The notes: generated by a model from the sequence alone, not told the origin. A stretch of DNA of 64,000 bases from CAVQEK01 sp964596645 (GCA_964596645.1 CAZQVB010000006.1:62001-126000); one strand, 5' to 3'; positions 1 to 12,300 are shown, counted from the stretch's first letter. A program made the numbers and translations.

Positions 1-407
1 GCACCTTTGCCACGTAGCCAGTAGTTTACTTCCGGGCCGGCATTGAGGTACCATTTGAAATACCGGGTGGGGAAGTTGACCCTGAAAAGTAGAGGGAAGT
101 CGAGGTAAGAATACGTGGCGGAATTCTTCTCGTAGCTATTGGCTTTACTCTCTACTTTGCGGCCCTTTACCGAGTACAGCGCCTCTATACACAGCCCGTA
201 GCGCTTCTTGTTTTCTATGTAGAACATACCACCCGCAGTGAATCCCGGCTTGAAAAACGACTCATTGAAGTTGTTGTACGTCTCTTCGTCTTCAAATACC
301 GATTTGGTAGCATTGCCCCCGGCCTTCAGCCCGAGGTATATCTGGCTATAGCCACATATGGATATGAAGGCCGCAATGATCGTCAGGCTAACTTTTTTCA
401 GAACCAT
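1..407 (-). CDS. Outer-membrane beta-barrel protein, PorT-like family (partial, 3' end outside window)
   Basis: The reading frame opens at an ATG at 407 and stays open to the window edge, giving 135 residues. It starts with a typical signal peptide (MVLKKVSLTIIAAFISICGY, then SQ). The mature part has the alternating hydrophobic pattern and short turns of an OmpA/PorT-like eight-stranded barrel: a GLKAGGNATK opening, then a GFTAGGMFYIENKKRYGL strand pair, then YLDFPLLFRVNFP and a WYLNAGPEVNYWLRG strand. These are hallmarks of the porin-family beta-barrel domain common in Bacteroidota. The location would be the outer membrane; the specific role is unknown. It is divergent from the PorP/SprF gene, 573 bp away. 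A TACTTTTG sequence on the minus strand at 491-498 could be its -7 element, but I see no good -33 element. Confidence 0.75.
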   Translation of the reverse strand, partial: MVLKKVSLTIIAAFISICGYSQIYLGLKAGGNATKSVFEDEETYNNFNESFFKPGFTAGGMFYIENKKRYGLCIEALYSVKGRKVESKANSYEKNSATYSYLDFPLLFRVNFPTRYFKWYLNAGPEVNYWLRGKG

Positions 408-980
408 CTCCCTTTACATTGTCTGTTTAAAAAATAATACTGTGAAACCAATGAAGGCGCACTGCTGCGTTTTGTGCATCGGTATACAATCAAAAGTATT
501 ATAAATACCCGGAAGCCTGTGCCGGGGAAGCGGTTCATGTCGCTTGTTTTATAATATATGAAAATGCTTATGCCCATGTGAAAGGTAACTTTATACCTGA
601 AAAAGTAAGATATGAGGCAAAGACTTACAGCTTCTTGTGCGCTGCGGATAATAAAAAGTACAATTGAATATTGGAATAATTAAAGATCGTTGTTACCAAC
701 GTAGCCCATTGAGGATTCAGTAGTAGCAATTTCGGCCAGGGCAGAGGGACTTTATACTACACTTCTTGGTGCTGTAAGTATTGTGTAGAAATTACGCGAT
801 AAGCATTGGTAGATGCAGAATGGCCGAGAATATTATCCGCTAAATTTGGTGCTTTAGTGATGGTTGAACCGAAATAACATAATCAGCTATATATTAGATT
901 TTTAAGTAGGGTAGAGGGTTTTCCAATTTTCGACATAATCAGCCAATAAATCAGTGCTTAAGTGGCTGGTAGGTAATTTT
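408..980. other. Non-coding divergent intergenic region
   Basis: About 570 bp lie between the divergent barrel gene and the PorP/SprF-SPOR gene. The stretch is AT-rich relative to its neighbours and no frame looks like a real protein. TAAATTTG at 841-848 fits the Bacteroidota -7 consensus for the rightward gene, but no TTG sits at the expected distance upstream. I see no RNA gene, terminator or repeat in it. Confidence 0.5.
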
Positions 981-2876
981 ATGAAGCTATTTTTTAAAAT
1001 AACACTTCTTCTTTTTTGCGCGATCACTGCCTACTCGCAAGAGCTGCCTATCAACAGTCAGATCTACTTCAATCCGTATACCTACAACCCGGCATTTGCC
1101 GGATTTGAAGACAGACCAGCCGTGCATATTGGCCGGCGACAACAGTGGACAGGCATAGAGGGTGCCCCTGTCACTACCTACCTCACGTTCACCACGTTAT
1201 TTGGCAAAAATGTGCAGTTCGGTGTCAACATCAACAGCGACAAGCGCAGCATTCTGAGCACCACCAACAGCATGGTCACATTGGGCTACCGGGCCCGATT
1301 CGATGAGTTTCACTACCTCTCTTTTGCACTATCAGGCGGGCTGGGGTTCAACGACATAGACCTGTCGCAGGTAGACCTGAACGACCCGGTGTTTCGCGAT
1401 GCGTACGAAAATAGCATTTATCTGAACGGCAACGCCGGCCTGTTGTACTACCTGAAAGGATTTAGACTGGGCGTGAGCCTGCCCAATATTTTCACATCAA
1501 AAAGTATCGACACCACCGCCTTCAACACCGGCGACATCAGTCCGCTCACTTCCGTGATCGGTATGATGAGCTATCGCTGGGAGATGGTAGAAAACAGCTT
1601 TGCCCTTGAGCCATACGGGCTATACTACCACAATCTTGACTTGCCCGGTCAGTTTGAGGCGGGTCTGGTGGCGCATATTCAGGAAGTAGTATGGATTGGT
1701 GGCTCCTATCGGCAGGATTACGGCACTACGGCCTTTGTCGGCTTCAACATTGGCGACAACTTGAAGTTTGGCTATGGCTACGAGTTTTCTACCGTACAGG
1801 CTGGCAGCTTTTCCAATGGCTCGCACGACCTGCAAATGGGGATCATCTTTGGGAAAAAGAAAAAACAAAAAGGCAAAGTAAGCCTGATAGAAAGGCGGCG
1901 GGCTATGCTGCGCTCTATGGGCAGGCTGCCATCGCAGCAGGAGAAACAGCCCGCAGCACAACAGAAGCCGGCACAGCGATCATCGCTCTACACCCCGAAA
2001 AACGATCCTTTTGAAACCAAGGCCGCCCCGCAGCAGCAATCAGAAACCACCGGCTATAGCGAAGAAGATGCACTGAAAGATCTGCTGAGCGATATGGAAG
2101 AAACTCCGGTGAAAGATACTACCGCAGCCGTAGTGGCCCGGCAGGCAACGCCAAAGCCTACCCAGCAGAAACCAGTGGCTACACCACGGCCCACACCAAA
2201 ACCTGAACCCAAGCCTGCACCCCAACCCGAGCCCACACCCCAGGTTTTACCCGTTCCCGTAGTAGTCGCTGAACCTGTAGTAGAGCCTGAACCTGAGCCT
2301 GAACCTGTGGTGGAAGCAGTAGAACCTGAGCCTGCACCTGTGCAGGAAGAAGAGATACCTGTAATCGCCTTTGAAGAAACAGTACCGGAGCCACAGATCA
2401 ATGCGGAAGAGGAGGAGCTGATCAGGCAGTTGGAGCAGGAGGCACTGGAAGAGTTTACTTTTGATGAGACAGATGAATTAACCACGGAAGAAGAGGAGAT
2501 AGACCTTGACGCTTTGGCTGCAGAGATGTTGCGTGAAGTGGAAGAAGGACCAGAGGAATTTTTAGAACCAACACTGAACGACGCCGGGGTATACATTGGC
2601 CCCACCACCGTACAGAAAGGTTCGCACCTGCTGGAGCTGGAGAAGGGCCACTATGTAGTGGTAGGAACATACGGAGGCTACCGGGCAGCCGAAGAGTACT
2701 CCGATCAACTTTTTATAAAAGGTTTCTACACCAAGTTCGGCTACGTGTCGCAAACCAAAATATACTATGTATACATTTTTTACAGCGACAGTGAAGAAGA
2801 GGTGAAGGATACCGCAGAGCGTTTTAAAGAACTCGGTGCTGATTTTAAAGAGAATTGGATACTCACCGTGCAATAG
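981..2876 (+). CDS. PorP/SprF-family T9SS outer-membrane protein with long P/E-rich linker and C-terminal SPOR domain
   Basis: I start the gene at the ATG at 981, not the upstream GTG at 954, because it places a signal peptide (MKLFFKITLLLFCAITAYSQ) at the N-terminus; the product is 631 residues. Residues about 20-300 are a PorP/SprF-type barrel, with the family's NPAFAGFED segment near the start and repeated barrel strands up to a lysine-rich end. Family members are normally about 300-320 residues. Here some 250 further residues follow: a Q/P-rich stretch, a Pro-Glu linker of PEPEPEP type, an acidic segment, and a final 75-80 residues resembling a SPOR domain (GHYVVVGTYGGYRAAEEY...). SPOR domains bind peptidoglycan stripped of peptides, so the protein may link an outer-membrane T9SS accessory barrel to the wall (inference). 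It precedes a type B CTD cargo by 22 bp and is probably co-transcribed with it. Confidence 0.85.
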   Translation: MKLFFKITLLLFCAITAYSQELPINSQIYFNPYTYNPAFAGFEDRPAVHIGRRQQWTGIEGAPVTTYLTFTTLFGKNVQFGVNINSDKRSILSTTNSMVTLGYRARFDEFHYLSFALSGGLGFNDIDLSQVDLNDPVFRDAYENSIYLNGNAGLLYYLKGFRLGVSLPNIFTSKSIDTTAFNTGDISPLTSVIGMMSYRWEMVENSFALEPYGLYYHNLDLPGQFEAGLVAHIQEVVWIGGSYRQDYGTTAFVGFNIGDNLKFGYGYEFSTVQAGSFSNGSHDLQMGIIFGKKKKQKGKVSLIERRRAMLRSMGRLPSQQEKQPAAQQKPAQRSSLYTPKNDPFETKAAPQQQSETTGYSEEDALKDLLSDMEETPVKDTTAAVVARQATPKPTQQKPVATPRPTPKPEPKPAPQPEPTPQVLPVPVVVAEPVVEPEPEPEPVVEAVEPEPAPVQEEEIPVIAFEETVPEPQINAEEEELIRQLEQEALEEFTFDETDELTTEEEEIDLDALAAEMLREVEEGPEEFLEPTLNDAGVYIGPTTVQKGSHLLELEKGHYVVVGTYGGYRAAEEYSDQLFIKGFYTKFGYVSQTKIYYVYIFYSDSEEEVKDTAERFKELGADFKENWILTVQ

Positions 2877-2898
2877 TAATAACCTAAAGTAAAAACCA

Positions 2899-5800
2899 GT
2901 GATACTACGCGTACTGTTATCGTCTACGTTGCTGTTGGCTACACATTATATGTTGGCACAGCGACCAAATATTGAAAAGGTGCGCAGTGAGGGCACCACA
3001 CTGGGCAGCTTCGTTTCTATTGCCGGCAATGGCTTTTCTTCCGATGCCAGCAAAATAGTAGTCACGTTTGGTGCGGCCAATGCCAAGGTGCTCAGTGCAT
3101 CCGACAACATTATAGAGGCTTTGGTGCCCCCGGGCGCTACGTACGACTATATCAGTGTCACCAACCTGAGCAGCGGCCTTACGGGCCATTCGGCCGATAA
3201 ATTTTTACTCAGCTTTAGTGGGGATGGATACGACGCCTCCCGTATGGTAGAAGATGGCCAGATAGACGAAGACCCCGGCCTGTTCGATTTGTGCACCTGC
3301 GACTTCGACGGCGACGGGCTCAATGACATTGCCACCACCAACAACTCTTCGGCTTCGGTAGCTACTTCCATCACGGTATATAAAAATGCCACGCCGGCCA
3401 ATGCGCATAGCATCGCCATGCAGAAGTTCAATGATATGGACCTCAACACCGGCACAGACCTCCGCAATATTACCTGCGGCGACCTGAATGGCGACGGCCG
3501 GCCGGAAATCGTAATCGGCAAAGGTGGCAACACGGCCGACAGGCTGTTCATCTTTAAGAACATAAGCGCCAATGGCATCATCAATTTCGATCGCTTCGAG
3601 GCATTGCGCATTTCGGCCACGGCAAGTACCAGTAGCGCACGCCGGATACGCATAGCAGATATGGACGGTGATGGCCGACCGGAGATAATAATGACCGATC
3701 AAAACCTCGGCCTGGTGCACATCTTTGCCAACAAGGGCGTGAACAATTCCATCACTTTTTCTCCAGAAAACAAAATTATGCTTAAAGCCGCGCGCCCCAC
3801 TTTTGGTCTGGATGTAGGCGACCTGAACGGTGACGGTAAAATGGAAGTGGTATTTGGCTCGGCCAACGAGAGCGACCTGTTTTATGCCATCAATAAAAGC
3901 ACTGTTGGCAACCTGGCTTTTGACACACCGGTGCGTATGCCCGTATCTGGCACCCTTACCAATCTGCAGTTGGCCGACTTCGACAACGACGGCGACAAAG
4001 ACATTGCAGTGGTGAATTATGAAAAAAACATATACCTGCTGATCAATCAAACGACTGGCAGCTCGGTCTCTTTTTCTTCTCCGAAATACATTGAAACCAA
4101 TCTGCTGCCCTGGGGGCTCGACGTGGGCGACCTCAATGGCGACGGCAAAGCAGACATCGTGATAGCAACCCGCGAAAGTGGAAGGCAGCCCATGACAGCC
4201 CTCATCAACAAGTCCAACCTCAGCAGCATTAGTTTCACCCCGTACGACAATCTGGGCAACGCCGGGCTGCATGTCAATGTGAAAGTGGCCGATTTCAATG
4301 GCGACGGCAAGCCGGACGTGAGCTACGTGACCGACGACCGTAAGCTGGGATTTATAAGAAACAAACATTGTGTGCTGCCGAGTATAACCCCCGCTAACCC
4401 GGCACCCATTTGCAACAGCAAGCCGGTAGAGCTCAATGCTACGCGCGCGCTCAAAGTCGACTACGTATGGAAAAAGATAGTGGGCAATACGGAGCAGGTG
4501 GTTTCCGGGGCAGATGCATTTCGCTACGAAACCAATGCGGCCGCATCATATAAAGCAGGCATTCTATCGTCAGCCGACGGCTGCTCATATTTTTCAGGCG
4601 CTGTGACGGTGGTCACAGGTGGCAACAGCCTGCCGCCCAAGCCGGTAATCAGTGCACCAGCCGTAATATGCGAAGGCAAGAGTGCTACGCTGTCTACGGC
4701 ATCGTTGCCGGGTATCAACTATTACTGGCGAAAGCCCGACGGCACCATCAGTACCGGCAATACCGTCAGCATCAGCAATGCCAAAGCAGAAGACGCCGGA
4801 AGATATGCTCTGGCCCTGGAGTCGTCCGACGGCTGTAGAACGGAACCTGTCTTTGCACTGTTGCAGATCAGTACACTGCCGGCTATGGAAATAAGCACTT
4901 CACTAGGCGAAGTGTACTGCGAAGGAACAAGCAATGTGCTCAGCGCACCATTGGTTCCGCTGTCTACCTACAGTTGGAAGTACAACAACCTGTCGCTTTC
5001 CAACCAATCGACCTATCAGATTCAGGTGGCCAACTCGGGCACATACGATGTGTCGGTGAAAAACCAGCACGGCTGCACGGCAGAGAGCAAACCCATTACC
5101 ATAAAAAGGGTGCAAAGGCCTGTGGCGAAATTTGCAGATGTGGAAAGCTCCTGCCTGAGTCAGGACATACAATTCAACAATACATCCACATTCGATACTT
5201 CAGTGCCTGTCTTTTTTGAGTGGAATTTCGGCGATAACACTTTCAGCCAGGACAAGAGTCCAACCCATAGATATACAAGTGCCGGCACATATACCGTGTC
5301 GCTCAATGTGCACTACGCCGACCGGGGCTGTGCCGATACGTATGAGTACGTGCTCAATATCTCCAAATTTTTGGGGCTCAACATAGCAGCCAATGGCAAT
5401 GCCGTAGGCGCAGAATATGAATGGTGCGCAGGCTCAGCCCTTATACTTAGTGTAGACGCCAAAGAGGGTGAGGTAAAATGGAGCACGGGCAGCACTAGTC
5501 CGCAGATCACCGTATCGGAGGCGGGCACATATACCGTGACCTCTGCCGGTGCCTCCGGCTGCGCAAGCCAGGACGCACTGATTGTGAAAGAAATTCCCGG
5601 CGTGGATGTGCGCGTGATCTCTGGCGACCAGCGCATCAGCCGTGGTGGTAGTGCCCAGTTGGGCGCCGACGGTGCCCCGTATTACAGCTGGGAGCCTGCC
5701 GAGTCGCTCGATAACTCTAAAATTGCGAGTCCTCTGGCCACTCCCGACAAAACCACACAGTACGTCGTGACGGGCACCAACAACTACGGCTGCTCCGACA

Positions 5801-6108
5801 AAGACAGCCTTACGGTATATATGGAAGGTGGCGCGGCCATCCAAATAGATGCACCGGTGGCTTTTTCGCCCAATGGCGACAGCTTTAACAATGTGTGGGA
5901 ATTCGACCAAAACAATCTGGAGCTTATACGGGGCTGCCCCATCAAAATAATGAACCGCTACGGACAAACGGTGTATGAAGCCAATGAATACGCCAACGAC
6001 TGGGATGGCACCTACAACGGGAAAAATGTACCGGAAGGCGCCTACTACTACATCATCACCTGCACCAACAACGAGGTGCACACGGGCAGCGTAACCCTCG
6101 CCCGATAG
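2899..6108 (+). CDS. Secreted FG-GAP/Ig/PKD adhesin with gliding-motility type B C-terminal domain
   Basis: The start is a GTG at 2899, giving 1,069 residues with a signal peptide ending near LLLATHYMLAQ. An IPT/TIG-like domain (about residues 22-95) is followed by seven FG-GAP/VCBS repeats whose calcium-loop cores read DFDGDGLND, DLNGDGRPE, DMDGDGRPE, DLNGDGKME, DFDNDGDKD, DLNGDGKAD and DFNGDGKPD; seven blades suit an integrin-like beta-propeller. Several Ig-like domains follow, then a PKD domain (FEWNFGDNTFSQ...HRYTSAGTYTVSLNV). The last 85 residues form the gliding-motility C-terminal domain (FSPNGDSFNNVWEF...NRYGQTVYEA...VPEGAYYYIITC). Such type B CTDs direct export through the T9SS and usually depend on a PorP/SprF partner; one gene of that kind lies directly upstream. 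Predicted cell-surface adhesin or ligand-binding protein; the ligand is unknown. Confidence 0.88.
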   Translation: MILRVLLSSTLLLATHYMLAQRPNIEKVRSEGTTLGSFVSIAGNGFSSDASKIVVTFGAANAKVLSASDNIIEALVPPGATYDYISVTNLSSGLTGHSADKFLLSFSGDGYDASRMVEDGQIDEDPGLFDLCTCDFDGDGLNDIATTNNSSASVATSITVYKNATPANAHSIAMQKFNDMDLNTGTDLRNITCGDLNGDGRPEIVIGKGGNTADRLFIFKNISANGIINFDRFEALRISATASTSSARRIRIADMDGDGRPEIIMTDQNLGLVHIFANKGVNNSITFSPENKIMLKAARPTFGLDVGDLNGDGKMEVVFGSANESDLFYAINKSTVGNLAFDTPVRMPVSGTLTNLQLADFDNDGDKDIAVVNYEKNIYLLINQTTGSSVSFSSPKYIETNLLPWGLDVGDLNGDGKADIVIATRESGRQPMTALINKSNLSSISFTPYDNLGNAGLHVNVKVADFNGDGKPDVSYVTDDRKLGFIRNKHCVLPSITPANPAPICNSKPVELNATRALKVDYVWKKIVGNTEQVVSGADAFRYETNAAASYKAGILSSADGCSYFSGAVTVVTGGNSLPPKPVISAPAVICEGKSATLSTASLPGINYYWRKPDGTISTGNTVSISNAKAEDAGRYALALESSDGCRTEPVFALLQISTLPAMEISTSLGEVYCEGTSNVLSAPLVPLSTYSWKYNNLSLSNQSTYQIQVANSGTYDVSVKNQHGCTAESKPITIKRVQRPVAKFADVESSCLSQDIQFNNTSTFDTSVPVFFEWNFGDNTFSQDKSPTHRYTSAGTYTVSLNVHYADRGCADTYEYVLNISKFLGLNIAANGNAVGAEYEWCAGSALILSVDAKEGEVKWSTGSTSPQITVSEAGTYTVTSAGASGCASQDALIVKEIPGVDVRVISGDQRISRGGSAQLGADGAPYYSWEPAESLDNSKIASPLATPDKTTQYVVTGTNNYGCSDKDSLTVYMEGGAAIQIDAPVAFSPNGDSFNNVWEFDQNNLELIRGCPIKIMNRYGQTVYEANEYANDWDGTYNGKNVPEGAYYYIITCTNNEVHTGSVTLAR

Positions 6109-6394
6109 TCCGGAGCCTGCTTTTTATATCAAAAAAATAGGCATGTAAGATTTTCAGAAATAAGCCGACTGATGTCGTGGTTACTAAAAATACCTTGCCC
6201 ATATTATTTGCAAAGGGGCCTTGTATGCGCTGTGGAGAATAGATTTTTATCAGCAGCGCACGGTACATCAACCAATATTATTAGCCGAAATAATGGATAA
6301 TCAGCCTGTCTTTTTTCAACAGGAAATCGGTTCGGAGCAATTGAATTTTTTAGAAGAGATGGCAGCAGATCCAATACCGTTAGTCACCAAATCA

Positions 6395-9300
6395 ATGCAT
6401 AGAAGGATTAAATTCATTTTTTCAGTTGTTGTGTTCACCGTCTTGCTGAACCTGAATGGTTTTGCCCAAGATCCTTTCATACCCAAGTACAATGCCGTAA
6501 AGCGATCGGAGCGATGCTTTACCGTCACCTACGACAAAACCAACCAGTTTGGCGCCGTATGGTGGGCCGATAAGGTCAACTTCAGTGCAGATACCTCTTT
6601 CAATTTTGTGGTGTATATGGGCGATCGCGATGGGGGAGGTGCCGATGGTCTTGCCTTTGTGATGCACCAGGACTCCCGCGACATCACGGTAGATGCCACA
6701 AAGGAGGTGAAAATAGGCGGTGGTGGCACATTCGACCTGGAGGCAGCCACCGGCGACGATGGAGGTGGGTTGGGTTATGCCATGCACACATCACGCGTAA
6801 ACGCCAACACTATACCCGGCCCGCATCCTAATAAAGAAGATAATCACCGCATATGGCCATCGGTGGCTGTGGAGATTGATACCTGGAACAACGGCGATGT
6901 ACCTGATGGCCGGAATGGTACCGATGGCAATGGCGTAACGCATATAAGAAGCCCTTTCTATACCTGGGACCACACTTCTGTAGTGTACAACGGAAACCTC
7001 TACAGCGAACAACAGATCATCAGCGACGGACAGGGGAATAGTGGTCGCATCTTGCCTTTGAAACCGAGTCACGTATTTGGAACGGGCAACAACCCCGACG
7101 GCTCCTCCTTTCACAATATAGAAGACAACAGGTGCTATTTGTTCCAGATTAAATGGGACGTACACAGCGATGGCACACAGTCGATGGAGCTTTGGGCCGA
7201 TGTGTATAATGGCTCCACCAACCTGTCGGGCCTGCAGATGGTGATGACGCACCGCGATTCTATTCTGAGCAAGGTGTTCAATAACGATCCGGTATTGCGG
7301 TTTGGTTTTACCGGCTCTACCGGAGGATCCCGCAATGAGCAAACCATCTGTTTGTTGGGAGAAAACCTAAAACCTTTTGCGCAAAACGATTTTGCCTCCA
7401 TTCCGCTCAACACCTCTACAGTGATCAACGTGGAGGCCAACGACAACGACCCGGATGGCGACCAACTCCACGTGCCCATCATTATAGAGCCGGCCAAAAA
7501 TGGCTCAGCCGTTATTTTTGACAGCGTGGATGTGAACAACGACAATGTCAACTTCATGCGCTACACGCCGGACGCCAACTACACCGGCAACGACTCATTG
7601 GCCTACGTCACCTGCGATGTGAACTCTACAAAATGCTACGCCAAGTGCGATACAGCCTGGGTATACATCAATGTAGGCTGTCTGCCATTTTCGGTAGATG
7701 CCACCGCATTGTCGCCACATGTGGCCTGCGTAGACAGCATGCCGGGCAATGGTTCAGCGCAGGCTATTGTCAATAATAGCCCCTTTCCCGGTACCATTTG
7801 GTTCGAAAATTTCTCCAACAAGGCCAATGGAACTACATCCGACAGCGACACTACATCCTGGAGCATCACCAACAGCGGTGGCTGCCATGCCAGCAGTGAA
7901 ATATTTGTGCAGGACGAAGAATTTATGATACGCCGCTCCGTATGCGAGGTGGTGTGGGAGTCGCAGGTGATCGACATCGCCGCGTTCACCAACATCACTT
8001 TGTCGGTAGATGTGCGTGGCACAGGTGGCTTAGATCCGCCCGACTACGTGAATGTGTATTACAAACTGGACGGAGGTGCAGAGGTGCCCTTTGACAAAGG
8101 ACTACTGACAAGCGGCTTTGGATCGGCACATCCCACTGCAGAAGGCCTCAATGGCAGCACCATACAAGTAGTGGTGCGCATGAAAAACTCCGGCGGCGAT
8201 GAGCGATATTTTCTGGACAATGTGCTGGTGCAAGGCCAAGGTGCTGCCATTGGCGGCTTCAATTATCACTGGTACGCCGGCAACCTGGTAGGCGGTACGC
8301 CCGACTTCACCGGTCAGACTGTTACCGGTCTTCGGCCTGGTCCTTATACCATCGTGGCTATAGAGCCAGGTTCTGGTTGCCGCTCTACACCCACTACCGT
8401 ACTCATCGACAGCACCGGCACCAGGCCTACAGGCGGATATGTGAAGCAAAATGCTCCCTACACTTATTGCGATCCCAGTCTCACGCCCAATGGCGCTTTG
8501 GAAGCGGGTGTTTTCAATGGCACAGACTCTCTGAACCTCGGCTATTTATTTGAATGGTATTACAGGGAAAGCCCCAAAGTGGGCAGCCCAATACGCACAG
8601 GCTATCGTGCCAACAACCTTGTAGGAAGAGAATATTCTGTAGTGATCACAGAACTGGCAACAGGCTGCGATACACTGGTGAGTGGTGAAGTAGTGCGCGA
8701 TGTAGTGGAGCCATCAGTGGATGCTTCGGTACTCTCTGATGTGATTTCCTGTATTGATCCTAACTCTGGTATAGCAGAAGCCAATGTGGGTGACTCTACC
8801 AACGGATATACCTTCGAGTGGTGGGCAGGAAATGTCATTACGGCTGCCCCACCAGACTTCGTTGGAGATACGATCAATACACTGCCCGAAGGTTGGTATA
8901 TGGTGCGCGCTACCAACAATACTTCGCTGTGCCCATCGTCGGGTGTGCCTGTATTTATTGATAGCCAACTGCGCTATCCGGGTGTAGTGGTCAATAAAGT
9001 ATCCGACCAGATATCCTGCGATTCCACGCAGTATACCGGTGAATTTGATGCGCTGGCCGTCTCCGGTACAGACACCACCACTACAGGATTTTCCTTCAAT
9101 TGGTACAAAGGTTTCAATGATGTGACGCCCGCGAGACCCGGCTACAGTGGCGGACCTGCAGTAGACCGGCTGGCAGCAGGCAACTACCGGCTGATCGTGA
9201 CCAACGACACCACCTCCTGCGCTACCGTGGTGGACACATCTTTGGTAGAGATTCTGACTTTCAACAATATAACAGGCCTGGATGTAGACTCTGTGACTTC

Positions 9301-12300
9301 GTGTTCGGCCATACCCAATGGGCAGATCACTGTCGCCATCGATGGTGTACCGGCCGACTTCAGCTATCAGCTGTACAGAGGCAATGCGGCGCTGGTTGAC
9401 AGCCTGATCATCGATCAGTCTTTACCTGTATTTCAAAACCTCGGTGTAGGCGACTATACCATCACCGCCCGCAACAACATCACGCACTGCCTCACTGCAC
9501 CGGCTTTTGCCACGGTAGATGATGCCACCGTACTGCCGATGGCCGATATCAGCACCAGTCCGCAAACATCCTGCGACCCGATGGTATTCACCGGCGAGGT
9601 AGAGGCAACACCGCTCAACGCCGGCAGCTTTGGCTACCAGTGGTTTGAAGATAGCGTCAATGGAACAGCTGTTGGCAATACCGCCACAGTGTCGGCACTT
9701 GACTCTGGCATCTACGCGGTCATCTTTACCGACCTGAGCACAGAATGCACCAATACATTTTTTGCACAAGTCGACATCGATCAGGATTACCCGGTGATCA
9801 GCGCGGTGACATCCGTACCCGCAACGCATTGCGCACCCAATCCAAATGGAGAACTGCATGCCGTAGCAGTGGGCAGCAACCTGGCATATGCCTGGGCCGA
9901 TGACGGCAGCAACAGTGCAGGAACTGCTGCCGACGTTCTCGGCGTGGCTCCCGGCGACTACACCGTTACGGTTACCAACACCGTATCTACCTGTGTGTCT
10001 GGCCCGGTGCCAGTGAATGTAGCGGACAATACCATTACGCCCACACCGGCCATTGCCGTGAATGACAACAACTCATGTGACGTGCTGAACCCCAATGGCA
10101 ACCTGGAGGTGACCAACGTGACCAACGAGCCGGGATTTACCAAAGCCAAATATGCCTACGACTGGTACAGAGGAGTATCTGTAGCGACAGGCACCCAACT
10201 GACCGGCACCTTCCCCAATACGCCCGACAGCTCGCTGGTGTCGCTGCTCAATGAAGACCGGTACACGCTGCGCATCACCAACAAAACCACGTATTGCACC
10301 AATGATGTGATATCCATCATTACGGACATCAACATAAAGCCAACGCTCGATTTCCCGACCATTACCGATGCCACCCGCTGCGCAGAACCCTATATGAGTG
10401 GCATTGTGGTGACCGGCGTAAATGGTGCGGTGCCCAACAACGGAGATTATTTTTATGAGCTCTTTGCCATGCCTGCTCTTTCATCGGTACACTATACCAG
10501 CGATGTGAATATATTGGACGATGCACCCGGCGGAGCGGTAATACCGGCGGGCGATTACAAACTGGTGGTGTACAATGGTTTCAATTGCCCATCAGATACC
10601 GTGGAATTTGAAATAAAAGATAAGTCGGTAGATCCGCTGTTTACACTGAGCGGCTATGACAACATCACATGTGACCTGGCCAACCCTGTGGGCATAGTGG
10701 AGGCCGCTACAGACGGCAGCTATGCCGTAAGCACCGTTGAGTGGTTTATTGGCAGCGTAAGCGGCAGCCCGGTAACCACCATAGGCAGCGCCAGCATTAT
10801 AGAAGATGACACGCTGGCCACCGGCTTGCCCGGCAATGATTATGCAGTACGGCTCACCGCCGACAATGCCTGCACTGCCGTACAGCGTATCACCATAGAC
10901 GATGTGCCAGGCAACAAACCTTTGCTCGACACCTTGTTTACCAAAGACCTTACTTCCTGCCTGTCTGCCAATGGCGAGATAAGCCTGACAGTAGGTACTG
11001 TAGAATTGCTGCCCCCCGATCTCAGCAGCAATCGCACCTATACTTTCACAATGAATAATCCCGTGGCTGGCCTGGGACCAATTACACTCACCAGCGATCC
11101 TGCCGTGAATCCGGGAACAGTCGTATTTACTAATCTGCCGGAAGGCACCTGGATAGCCACTGTGCGCGACGACTATTCACTCTGTGTCTCCGATCCGCTG
11201 AGCATAACCATAAAACAAGCGCCCAGCACAGAATTCAATACTTTATTGGATTTTGCTTCGATATGCACCCTGGCCGACGGTGAGATTCGTCTGGAGGTAA
11301 GTACACCTGTTTTAAATGAAAGTCCAGGAGGAATGGGATTCGACTTCGAATGGTTCGATGGCAAATCAACAGCCGGCACCCCGCTGACGACAGTGACTAC
11401 CATTGATGGCTGGACCTCCGAGGCAGATATGCTGGAATCGCAGTTTTACAGCATACGGGTAACCGACCGTTTTACGGGTTGTGTGAAAGACACGAGTATA
11501 TTTTTGCCCAGCGCTGGCAAACCCATTATACAAACGCCCACAGCACATGATGCAACACAGTGCGCCCCAAGCAATGGCTATGTGGAAGTGATGGTAGATG
11601 AAGCATCTTTTACCGCCCCATTATTCTACGACGACTACAACTTCATTGTGTATGAAGGCACATCCTTCGAAGCTACAGATACGCCATACAGAAGGATAGA
11701 CAACCCCGTGATAGCACCCGGTGGATCGGTGGTGTTTCCGGCAGATTTTGCACCGGGCAAGTATACCGTGGTGGTGCAGGAAGATTTTCCTTCCAATTGC
11801 CTTTCAGATCCTAAAGTGGTAGAAATAGGTCTTGATTTCGATATCACCCTTAATCCGCAGTTGGTCGTAAGCGACAGTTCGTGCACAGGCGGTACGCCCA
11901 CCGGTGTGTTGGATGAAGCGTACAACAACATGGGCTACGGCATTACGCAAGTCGACTACGCCTGGTTCGCCGGCTCTTCCGCTACAGGTCCGGCCATTTA
12001 TGACCCGGCAGCCGGCACAGCCGCCACTATAGGCGCTTTGGCCAATGGTACCTATACAGTACAGCTCACCGTATCTGGTGGAGCCGGGTTGGGCTGCGTT
12101 GCTGAGAAATCCATCAACGTACCAAAACTGAAAACAGATGAGCGGATCAATGCAGTGATCAATCCCAACATGAACTGCTCACCATACAATGGTGCCATCT
12201 CACTGAGCGACATCACCATCGACGGATTCTCCAATGCGCTATCGCGCTATGAAGATTTTCGTCTTTCAGATGAAGGCGGCAATGTGCTGAGTACTGCTCC

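Noticed and set aside
2054..2608. Ser/Gly-rich 184-codon frame on the minus strand
   Set aside because: It is the complement of the Pro-Glu linker codons of the PorP/SprF-SPOR gene; low complexity explains its length.
3205..4368. 387-codon open frame on the minus strand
   Set aside because: It is the antisense of the FG-GAP repeats of the adhesin gene; composition reflects the repeated Asp-Gly-Asp codons, and there is no signal or family pattern.
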